Of a stretch of DNA of 5,738 nt, positions 1-4,749 are shown one piece after another. Source of the DNA: Hyphomicrobiales bacterium. Its GTDB lineage: Bacteria > Pseudomonadota > Alphaproteobacteria > Rhizobiales > OSC116. The position numbers and the translations under genes were made by a program. How positions within the stretch are numbered: position 1 is the first letter of the stretch; every line of letters begins with the position of its first letter. The stretch is from contig JABSRY010000177.1 of the NCBI GenBank assembly GCA_013214985.1, forward strand, positions 1 through 5,738, read 5' to 3'. Below the pieces are notes generated by a model. It saw only the letters and a list, made by a program, of their open reading frames with translations. It was not told the origin of the DNA and made no database searches.

Positions 1-263
1 CGTTTACCAGCACCTAATAACTTATCAAATAGGCAACCAGATTGATCGTTATATAAACAATAGCAAAAAACGATATACATGGTTATGTGACTGTTTTTCA
101 TCATCATTGCGCCTGCCTCGGCTATTGCGCTTTCGCCTGGGTCTAGCTCGATTTCGACAAATTGCATTTCTTGACCCTTAATTTCGAAGTCAATATCATC
201 ATCTTGGCCTTGTTGCGCTGAATGGCGGGCTATTTTGATTTCTGGAATTTTAAAACTGGACAT
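1..263 (-). CDS. AIM24-family (TIGR00266) protein, 5' part, cut by window edge
   Basis: Reading the minus strand from the ATG at 263-261 gives 87 complete codons with no stop, running off position 1. Residues 33-54 (from MQFVEIELDPGE to AEAGAMM) and 78-87 (LFDKLLGAGK) are the opening of the AIM24/TIGR00266 family, beta-rich proteins of unclear function named after a yeast mitochondrial inner-membrane protein. An acidic leader (residues 1-30, with QDDDIDFEIKG) precedes the domain. The start has a good Shine-Dalgarno, AGAGG at about 268-272, 4-5 bases upstream. The family is usually over 200 residues, so about two thirds lies outside the window. Residues 63-77 look abnormal for the family: cysteines and tyrosines stand where glycines and aspartates are expected (see findings). 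The gene is divergent from the GST operon. Family assignment is firm; function is not known. Confidence 0.8.
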   Translation of the reverse strand, partial: MSSFKIPEIKIARHSAQQGQDDDIDFEIKGQEMQFVEIELDPGESAIAEAGAMMMKNSHITMYIVFCYCLYNDQSGCLFDKLLGAGK

Positions 264-375
264 GTAGACCTCTTTAATAATTTTATTTTATTTATTGTTT
301 TCTTGCTTATATTTAACTTGGTGTATAATTTGATTTTGTCAACAATCTACTAAAAATAATCGTGAAAGTGACACT
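264..375. promoter_or_regulatory. divergent promoter region between the AIM24-family gene and the GST operon
   Basis: This 112-base AT-rich spacer separates two divergent start codons. On the plus strand TATAAT (324-329) lies 17 bases after TCTTGC (301-306), a perfect -10 with a poor -35. Also on the plus strand TGTCAAC (337-343) and CGTG (361-364) are 17 bases apart, an ECF-sigma-like pair. On the minus strand a perfect TTGACA occupies 342-337, but the best -10 at normal spacing (around 314-319) is weak. The boxes overlap, so the two directions could compete. All are pattern matches by eye. Confidence 0.45.
337..364 (+). promoter_or_regulatory. candidate ECF-sigma promoter ahead of the GST-sigma operon
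   Basis: TGTCAAC (337-343), a 17-base spacer and CGTG (361-364) resemble the AAC-type -35 and CGT-type -10 boxes of many ECF sigma factors. A similar pair with identical spacing occurs before the second GST gene (1574-1601). Transcription would begin near 370, leaving a very short leader before the ATG at 376 or 18 bases before that at 388. Autoregulation by the downstream sigma factor is inferred, not shown. Confidence 0.3.
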
Positions 376-1029
376 ATGCCTGAACAAATGATACTGCGCC
401 ATTCTAAAGCATCGCCATTTTGCAGAAAAGTAGACATTGCCGCGAAACATCATGGGCTTATTGATTTAATTAAAGATATTGGCGCAGATGTTTCTAGCGA
501 AACAGATAGTTTGCGTAAACAAAACCCGCTTGGTAAAATTCCTGTACTCATATTGGCATCTGGCGAAAATATTTATGATAGTGACGTGATTGTTGAGCAT
601 TTTGAACTGGTTGGTAGTGGGGATGCTTTGATACCTAAAGCGGACGGTAGAATTGCAACTTTAACTGCGAATTCGCTGGCTAAGGGGATTGTTGAAGCGG
701 CTGTTGCCGTGGTTTATGAAGGCCGATTGCGCCCTGCAGAAATGTGGTATAAAGGGTTTGTTGATTATCAGCTGGCTAAAGTTGAGCGTGGATTAGATGC
801 CTTAAGTAACAATTTACCGCCGCTAGATAGGCTTGATATTGCGAATATTATGACGGCTATTGCGCTTGATTATTTGAATTTGCGCATTAATGAAGATATG
901 AGAAATAATACCGAAACGGGCTCTAACCTTGGTTTGTGGCAAACTAGCCACCCTTTATTGATAATTTGGCTAGCAGAATTTAACAAGCTTTGCCCATATT
1001 TTGCGGAAACATGCCCTTATAGAGATTAA
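376..1029 (+). CDS. glutathione S-transferase family protein, YibF-like
   Basis: The 217-residue product has the two-domain layout of cytosolic glutathione S-transferases. The N-terminal thioredoxin-like domain carries SPFCRKV (13-19), with the Ser/Cys of the glutathione-activating position, then NPLGKIPVL (50-58) with the cis-proline before VL, and YDSDVIVEHFE (67-77), the gamma-glutamyl-binding acidic-Ser site. The C-terminal helical domain (about 90-210) includes LDIANIMTAIALDYLNLR (153-170), which resembles E. coli YibF and relatives. It is expected to be cytosolic and to bind glutathione; the substrate is unknown. The listed ATG has only a weak purine stretch upstream (GAAAG, 364-368). 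Met5 (ATG at 388) would give the more usual family opening MILRHSKASPF and remains possible. It is the first gene of the block, ending 10 bases before the sigma factor start, so the two are very probably co-transcribed. Confidence 0.85.
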   Translation: MPEQMILRHSKASPFCRKVDIAAKHHGLIDLIKDIGADVSSETDSLRKQNPLGKIPVLILASGENIYDSDVIVEHFELVGSGDALIPKADGRIATLTANSLAKGIVEAAVAVVYEGRLRPAEMWYKGFVDYQLAKVERGLDALSNNLPPLDRLDIANIMTAIALDYLNLRINEDMRNNTETGSNLGLWQTSHPLLIIWLAEFNKLCPYFAETCPYRD

Positions 1030-1039
1030 TAGTTGAAAA

Positions 1040-1588
1040 ATGGCTATCAATATTGAACAAATTTGGCAGGAATATCATATTGCGTTAAAGCGGTTTGTGC
1101 TTTCGCGGATTGATAACTCTGCAGACGCTGACGATTTATTGCAAGATATATTAATAAAAATTCATAAAAACCTGCCTAAGCTTAAAGCTGAGGCTAGCCT
1201 GAAACCTTGGTTATTTCAGATTACACAAAATGCTATTATGGATTATTTTAGAAGCCATAACAGACAAAAATTGTTACAAAGTGACCTGTTGCAAAATACT
1301 GACGATAATGAATCGGAAGCGCATATTTTGCAGGCATGTATATTGCCGTTTATAAATGCCTTACCAGATGCGCAAAGCAGTTTATTGGTGGCCATTGAAT
1401 ATGAGGGACAAGCTCAAAAAGATTTTGCAAAGGCTAATGGCATTGCGTATTCGACCTTAAAATCGCGCGTTAAAAAAAGCAGGCTTGCTTTGCGCGAATT
1501 ATTTGAAAATTGTTGTCATTTAAGTTTTGATAACAAGGGTAGGGTTATTGATTATCTGCCCAAAGCTGAAAAATGTGAAAATTGTTGA
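1040..1588 (+). CDS. sigZ: ECF RNA polymerase sigma factor, SigZ-like, with Cys-rich tail
   Basis: The 182-residue product directs RNA polymerase to alternative promoters. Region 2 covers about residues 8-75: IWQEYHIALKRFVLSRI, then ADADDLLQDILIKIHKNL (core-binding and -10 recognition) and LKPWLFQITQNAIMDYFR. Region 4, the -35 reader, covers about 105-155, with AYSTLKSRVKKSRLALREL as the recognition-helix part. The IWQEYH opening and the tail from ELFENCCH through FDNKGRVIDYLP to CENC are typical of the SigZ group. The tail holds Cys158, Cys159, His160, Cys179 and Cys182, a plausible zinc or redox centre. No anti-sigma gene is adjacent; its neighbours are two glutathione transferases. The ATG lies 10 bases after the preceding stop, with little Shine-Dalgarno, which suggests translational coupling. 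The sigma assignment is firm; the signal and regulon are unknown, and the symbol is by resemblance. Confidence 0.88.
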   Translation: MAINIEQIWQEYHIALKRFVLSRIDNSADADDLLQDILIKIHKNLPKLKAEASLKPWLFQITQNAIMDYFRSHNRQKLLQSDLLQNTDDNESEAHILQACILPFINALPDAQSSLLVAIEYEGQAQKDFAKANGIAYSTLKSRVKKSRLALRELFENCCHLSFDNKGRVIDYLPKAEKCENC

Positions 1589-1601
1589 ATTTATTTTCGT
1601 C
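1574..1601 (+). promoter_or_regulatory. candidate ECF-sigma promoter ahead of the second GST
   Basis: TGTGAAA (1574-1580), a 17-base spacer and CGTC (1598-1601) mirror TGTCAAC-N17-CGTG in front of the first GST. The -35-like box lies within the last codons of the sigma gene, and transcription would start near 1607, giving a leader of about 50 bases. The match was found by looking for a shared pattern after the sigma factor was recognised, so chance in AT-rich DNA is a real alternative. Confidence 0.3.
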
Positions 1602-1655
1602 TTTTTAAATGTTGGTGCGTCTTAAGGGTATAGACATTTAGAAAAGGACTTGAAA

Positions 1656-2357
1656 ATGTTAAAAATTATTAACTTTAAAATATGCCCATTTGTTGAACGT
1701 GTTACAGCATTGTTGGAGCATAAAAAAATTGAATATGAAATTGAGTATATTGACTTAAGCAATAAACCAAAATGGTTTTTGGAAATTGCGCCAAACGGCC
1801 AAGTACCCGTATTAATAACTGAAAACGGCAAGGCATTGTTTGAAAGTGATGCCATTGTGGAATATCTTGAAGAAGCTTACGTGCCATTGCAAGAAAATAT
1901 TTCTGCAGAAGATAGAGCTGAAAATAGGGCTTGGAGTTACCTTGCAACTAAGCATTATTTGGTACAATGCGCAGCACAACGCAGCTCGAACTTGGCATTA
2001 TTAAACGAGCGCGTTGCGAAGTTAGGCAAACTGTTTGACAAGGTAGAAGCTAAACTTGGGGCGCATCGGTTTTTTAACGGCTCTGAACTGAGTATGGTTG
2101 ATATTGCTTGGCTGCCGTTGTTACATAGGGCTAGCATTATACAAAATCATAGTGGATTTGACTTTTTGGGCAATAGGCCGAAACTCAAAAAATGGCAAAT
2201 GGAAATATTGGATTTAGGATTGGCTCAAAAGGCAGTGGCGCCAGATTTTGTTGAGGCTTTTAGTAAATTTTATTTATCTGATAAAACTTACCTTGGTAGG
2301 GGGTATGAACTTGAAATAGAGCCGAATAATGAAAATTTTAAAACTAGTTGCGGATAG
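1656..2357 (+). CDS. glutathione S-transferase family protein, cysteine (omega/DHAR-like) type
   Basis: The 233-residue product has an N-terminal thioredoxin fold with KICPFVERV (8-16), where Cys10 replaces the Tyr/Ser of classical transferases, as in omega, DHAR and CLIC-like enzymes. NKPKWFLEIAPNGQVPVL (36-53) and FESDAIVEYLE (62-72) complete the glutathione site. The helical C-terminal domain carries LSMVDIAWLPLLHRA (145-159), with the conserved Asp of the N-capping motif. Such enzymes usually perform glutathione-dependent thiol transfer, reduction or deglutathionylation rather than conjugation; the substrate here is unknown. The start is ATG 1656: AAGGAC (1644-1649) ends six bases before it, whereas the in-frame TTG at 1650 directly abuts that Shine-Dalgarno and cannot use it. 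The gene follows sigZ after 67 bases, the loosest gap in the block. Residues 205-233 extend beyond the usual core. Confidence 0.87.
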   Translation: MLKIINFKICPFVERVTALLEHKKIEYEIEYIDLSNKPKWFLEIAPNGQVPVLITENGKALFESDAIVEYLEEAYVPLQENISAEDRAENRAWSYLATKHYLVQCAAQRSSNLALLNERVAKLGKLFDKVEAKLGAHRFFNGSELSMVDIAWLPLLHRASIIQNHSGFDFLGNRPKLKKWQMEILDLGLAQKAVAPDFVEAFSKFYLSDKTYLGRGYELEIEPNNENFKTSCG

Positions 2358-2378
2358 GCGCTAAATAATAAAATTATG

Positions 2379-2413
2379 ATGGTTGGTAGAGTTTAGTAAG
2401 CTCTACCAACTAT
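2379..2413. terminator. strong stem-loop behind the GST-sigma-GST block
   Basis: GTTGGTAGAG (2382-2391) pairs perfectly with CTCTACCAAC (2401-2410) around a nine-base loop, and the stem extends outward to 2379/2413 with one G-U pair. It begins 22 bases after the stop of the second GST, the right place for a terminator. Neither strand has a proper T-run after the stem (TATTTGG on plus, CATCATAATTTT on minus), so it may be a weak terminator, a transcript-stabilising 3' end or a protein site. Confidence 0.45.
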
Positions 2414-2468
2414 TTGGAGTATGCGGGCTATTGGAATTATAATGAAAATTATTGTGGATATTAATACC

Positions 2469-2515
2469 CAATTGAACATTACCTTTACATTTTTATTGAA
2501 TAGTGGCAATTGAAC
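2469..2515 (+). repeat. direct repeat CAATTGAAC, two copies
   Basis: CAATTGAAC occurs at 2469-2477 and again at 2507-2515, 38 bases apart, in the 198-base gap before the lipoprotein gene. Each contains TTGAAC, a plausible -35 box, but no good -10 lies at the usual distance from either. They could be a binding site for a regulator or simply chance. The rest of the gap (2414-2555) shows no convincing gene on the plus strand. Confidence 0.25.
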
Positions 2516-2555
2516 GGCATAGCGTAAATTTATTTTTAAAATTATTGAGGAATAT

Positions 2556-2957
2556 ATGTCAAAAATTATTAAATCTGCAATGGTGCTTTCTTTAGCATTT
2601 TCTGTAACGGCTTGTGCTACTAGCTCCAAAAATATTGAGGCTAATTATGTGCCATCTACCGAATATAGTGGGCGCTCTTGTTCGTCGTTAAATAAGCAGT
2701 TTAAGTCTGTAAATAAGGAAGTCAGAGTATTATCTGCTTCGCAAGATGCTAAAGCTAAAGCGGATGGTGGAACTGCTGCATTGAGTGCTATATTATTTTG
2801 GCCCGCATTGTTCTTTATTAAGGGTGATGGCAAGAATAGGGATTCAATTGCTGAACTAAAAGGGCAGTATAATGCAATAAAATTAGCAGCTGAAACTAAA
2901 AAATGTTCGTTTATCAAAGATGCCCCTGATTTGCCGACATCCACAAAAAAATCATAA
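2556..2957 (+). CDS. small lipoprotein of a conserved alphaproteobacterial family, function unknown
   Basis: The 133-residue product starts with a lipoprotein signal peptide: Lys3 and Lys6, hydrophobic AMVLSLAFSV, then lipobox VTAC with Cys20 as the lipidated residue. Mature residues YVPSTEYSGRSC (31-42), a polar helix with KAKADGG, the hydrophobic stretch AALSAILFWPALFFIKGDG (74-92) and the helix IAELKGQYNAIKLAAETKKC (98-117) match a small lipoprotein family I know from alphaproteobacteria, including the LFWPALFFIKGDG signature. Cys42 and Cys117 could form a disulphide. It should sit in the periplasm, anchored in a membrane, with the hydrophobic hairpin possibly membrane-dipping. GAGGA (2547-2551) lies four bases before the ATG. 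The gene appears to be transcribed alone, with hairpins on both sides. No function is established; some relatives carry transporter names that the sequence does not support. Confidence 0.75.
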   Translation: MSKIIKSAMVLSLAFSVTACATSSKNIEANYVPSTEYSGRSCSSLNKQFKSVNKEVRVLSASQDAKAKADGGTAALSAILFWPALFFIKGDGKNRDSIAELKGQYNAIKLAAETKKCSFIKDAPDLPTSTKKS

Positions 2958-2964
2958 TATAATA

Positions 2965-3001
2965 TTTGGTCAATTTATTGATTTTTAATAGATTGATCAA
3001 A
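2965..3001 (+). terminator. terminator-like hairpin behind the lipoprotein gene
   Basis: TTTGGTCAAT (2965-2974) pairs with ATTGATCAAA (2992-3001) with one G-U, and inside it TATT (2976-2979) pairs with AATA (2987-2990), closing a T-rich loop. It starts seven bases after the lipoprotein stop. It is AT-rich, and the following sequence (ATTACATACTTTTTAG) is T-rich but broken, so termination would be imperfect and could allow readthrough into the Sel1 gene. Confidence 0.45.
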
Positions 3002-3044
3002 TTACATACTTTTTAGATATATTTACGTTCTGCGTTGGGTGGAC

Positions 3045-4184
3045 ATGAAAAAAATAATTTTTTATGAGCGCGGTACTCGATGGGTATTTGTGTTTACGAT
3101 TGGGCTTATGCTGATTGTATTTTCTTTGGTGCTTATGCTGGAGGGACGATTTAAATTAGCGACTTCAATTACTGGTTATATAATATTGGGCTTGGGTGTG
3201 TTTATTACATTAGTGGGGCTAGCAAGAAAAAGTAGAAAATTCACTTATTTAAGGTTAGATGAAGATGGGCTTTTTTGGCGGTTTGCAATAGGGCGCACTA
3301 AGAGACTTAAATGGGCTGAAATATATGAAATTGAGCTTTTTAATAAAATACCCTTTGGTTTTAACAGAAATAAAATGATTGGCATTAACTGCCATAACCC
3401 AACTTTTTTTCAACGGCTTAACTATGAACTGGTGAAACGTAATATTATTATTCCCGGCAAATTTGGTGCAGATATTGAAGAGATTATTGAATTAATGAAC
3501 CAATTTAAAGATGCGGATGGAAAAATAAGCATTAATTTAGATAAATTTATTGAATCTGATCAGCAATATATTAAAAATTTATGGAATAAATATACCAAAC
3601 TTTTTATTATTGTTATGATACCCGTTGTAATTTATTTTGGAAATAGCGGTTATAGACAATATACGAATTCAGTGAATTTTGAATCGGTTTTAAACAAGGC
3701 AAAAGCAGGGAATGTTTTGGCGCAATATAAAATTGGGCAAGCATATCGGCGTGGCAATCATGTACTGCAAGATGATAAGCTAGCGCGAAAATGGTATTTA
3801 GCGGCGGCAATGCAGGATTATGGAGATGCCCAATTTGATATCGGTTATTTATATTTGACTGAAACTGGTGGCGAACGAGGCTATACTAAAGCATTGTTTT
3901 GGCTGAAAAAAGCCGCGAAACATGAAAATTTATTTGCGTATGCAAATATTGGTTATATTTATTATCGAGGAAAAGGTGTTGATGTTGACTATAAATTAGC
4001 GGGAGATTGGTTTGTAAAGGCTGCCGAAAAGGGCAATGCTTATTCCCAATATTATTTAGGTTGGATGCATGAACAAGGGCTTGGTACTAAGGTCAATATT
4101 AATATAGCGAAAAAATATTACCAAATGGCAGCCGATCAAGGGTATCGAAAAGCTAAGAGACGTATAATAGAGTTGAATAAATAG
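3045..4184 (+). CDS. membrane protein with C-terminal Sel1 repeats
   Basis: The product has 379 residues from ATG 3045. Two transmembrane helices lie near residues 12-32 and 40-60, then a soluble part with LRLDEDGLFWRFAIGRTKRLKWAEIYEIEL (about 69-98) that resembles bacterial PH-like membrane proteins. A third membrane helix is LFIIVMIPVVIYFG (186-199). The C-terminal half holds four Sel1-like repeats of about 36 residues (roughly 223-258, 260-295, 296-331, 332-367), each with the A..G..Y and KA..W...AA pattern, plus a partial fifth. Sel1 repeats form helical scaffolds for protein-protein contacts; the partner here is unknown. With three helices the repeats and the PH-like part should face opposite sides of the membrane unless one segment does not span it. 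An in-frame GTG at 3039 would add two residues; neither start has an ideal Shine-Dalgarno (GGTGGA, 3038-3043, is too close to the ATG). Confidence 0.75.
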   Translation: MKKIIFYERGTRWVFVFTIGLMLIVFSLVLMLEGRFKLATSITGYIILGLGVFITLVGLARKSRKFTYLRLDEDGLFWRFAIGRTKRLKWAEIYEIELFNKIPFGFNRNKMIGINCHNPTFFQRLNYELVKRNIIIPGKFGADIEEIIELMNQFKDADGKISINLDKFIESDQQYIKNLWNKYTKLFIIVMIPVVIYFGNSGYRQYTNSVNFESVLNKAKAGNVLAQYKIGQAYRRGNHVLQDDKLARKWYLAAAMQDYGDAQFDIGYLYLTETGGERGYTKALFWLKKAAKHENLFAYANIGYIYYRGKGVDVDYKLAGDWFVKAAEKGNAYSQYYLGWMHEQGLGTKVNINIAKKYYQMAADQGYRKAKRRIIELNK

Positions 4185-4227
4185 GCATTCTAAATTTCAT
4201 AAACTTTAAAGGGGAATAGACTTGAAA

Positions 4228-4255
4228 TTGATTTGATTTTACCTAGCTTTATAAT
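4228..4255 (+). promoter_or_regulatory. sigma-70-type promoter for the ubiK-like gene
   Basis: TTGATT (4228-4233) and a perfect TATAAT (4250-4255) are 16 bases apart. Transcription would start near 4262, giving a leader of about 22 bases to the ATG at 4284. This also excludes the in-frame TTG at 4260 as the start, since it would lie at or before the first transcribed base. Confidence 0.6.
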
Positions 4256-4283
4256 ATGATTGCGGCAGCTAAAGGATATTTTA

Positions 4284-4547
4284 ATGACACAGATAAATAA
4301 TAAATTTTTTGACGAATTTACGAAACTTGCAACAGGCGCGGTGAGTGCGGCAGGTGGTGTTTATGATGAAGTTAAAGAAATGGCCAAAAACCAAGGTGAG
4401 AAAATTGTTAATGACATGGAGCTTGTGCGCCGTGAAGATTTTGACGTTGTAAAAGAAATGGTTTCACGCTTGGTTATTGAAAATGAAAAACTGACAAACC
4501 GCGTCTCTGTTTTGGAAGAAAAGCTAGATATTAAGGCTGATTCTTAA
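4284..4547 (+). CDS. ubiK: UbiK-like accessory factor of ubiquinone biosynthesis (BMFP domain)
   Basis: This short 87-residue protein has the two-part layout of the BMFP/UbiK (YqiC) family. An amphipathic N-terminal region (1-47) contains FFDEFTKLATGAVSAAGG, followed by the conserved LVRREDFDVVKEMV (47-60; the family reads LVSREEF), and a C-terminal coiled coil (about 54-82, IENEKLTNRVSVLEEKLD). In E. coli UbiK forms oligomers with the lipid-binding factor UbiJ and assists aerobic ubiquinone synthesis; alphaproteobacterial relatives are shorter and less studied. The start is ATG 4284: AAAGGA (4271-4276) stands seven bases before it, and a promoter at 4228-4255 rules out the upstream TTG at 4260. 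The gene seems to be a single transcription unit between the Sel1 gene and prs. The family call is good; the ubiquinone role is transferred from homologues. Confidence 0.75.
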   Translation: MTQINNKFFDEFTKLATGAVSAAGGVYDEVKEMAKNQGEKIVNDMELVRREDFDVVKEMVSRLVIENEKLTNRVSVLEEKLDIKADS

Positions 4548-4618
4548 AATTATATGCAGGGGGTTTTAAACAGGTTGAGCTTTAGTGTTTAGAAACTTTG
4601 TAAAATGGTTGAATATAG

Positions 4619-4717
4619 TCGCTTTCACTGGTAGAAAGCGAGCAAGTATTATTACTTACCGTCGCTAAATTCCACCTTTACTGGTTTGAGTAGGTCGAAC
4701 TTTCTACTGAAACTGGT
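4619..4717 (+). promoter_or_regulatory. structured 5' leader of prs with three stem-loops
   Basis: Three helices can be drawn in the 191-base gap before prs. TCGCTTTC (4619-4626) pairs perfectly with GAAAGCGA (4634-4641) around ACTGGTA. AAGTA (4644-4648) pairs with TACTT (4653-4657). ACTGGTTT (4680-4687) plus AGTAG (4689-4693) pair with CTACT (4704-4708) plus AAACTGGT (4710-4717), with one G-G mismatch and two G-U pairs. A TATAGT at 4614-4619 and a TAAAAT at 4601-4606 are possible -10 boxes without good -35 partners. No known riboswitch class is recognised; the first hairpin could instead end the ubiK transcript, but it lacks a T-run. Confidence 0.4.
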
Positions 4718-4749
4718 GTTTTAAGAGAGTCCTTCGCCATGAAACTGGT
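4627..4749 (+). repeat. ACTGGT hexamer, four copies around the prs start
   Basis: ACTGGT occurs at 4627-4632, 4680-4685, 4712-4717 and 4744-4749, the last inside prs codons 2-4. The last three are exactly 32 bases apart. The last two copies share the longer GAAACTGGT. The first sits in a hairpin loop and the second and third pair with each other through G-U wobbles, so the repetition may reflect RNA structure or protein binding. Confidence 0.35.

Noticed and set aside
33..77. Diversity-generating retroelement signature in the AIM24 patch
   Set aside because: Such elements alter template adenines to any base in a variable repeat near a reverse transcriptase; here the inferred changes go towards one base, and no second repeat or reverse transcriptase is in the window.
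1650..1655. TTG at 1650 as start of the second GST
   Set aside because: It directly follows the AAGGAC Shine-Dalgarno with no spacing; ATG 1656 has six bases and gives the usual family N-terminus.
1622..1947. Two overlapping minus-strand frames (1622-1855 and 1702-1947) opposite the second GST
   Set aside because: They mirror the conserved GST N-terminal domain and show no independent family signal.
2645..2944. Minus-strand reading frame of 99 codons opposite the lipoprotein gene
   Set aside because: The plus-strand frame has a signal peptide, lipobox and a recognisable family signature; the opposite frame has no domain and no ribosome binding site.
4260..4283. TTG at 4260 as start of the ubiK-like gene
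   Set aside because: It lies five bases after the TATAAT -10 box, at or before the expected transcription start, while ATG 4284 has AAAGGA at seven bases.
4600..4738. tRNA or other standard RNA gene in the prs upstream gap
   Set aside because: The stem-loops do not form a cloverleaf and no T-loop or acceptor arm is present.
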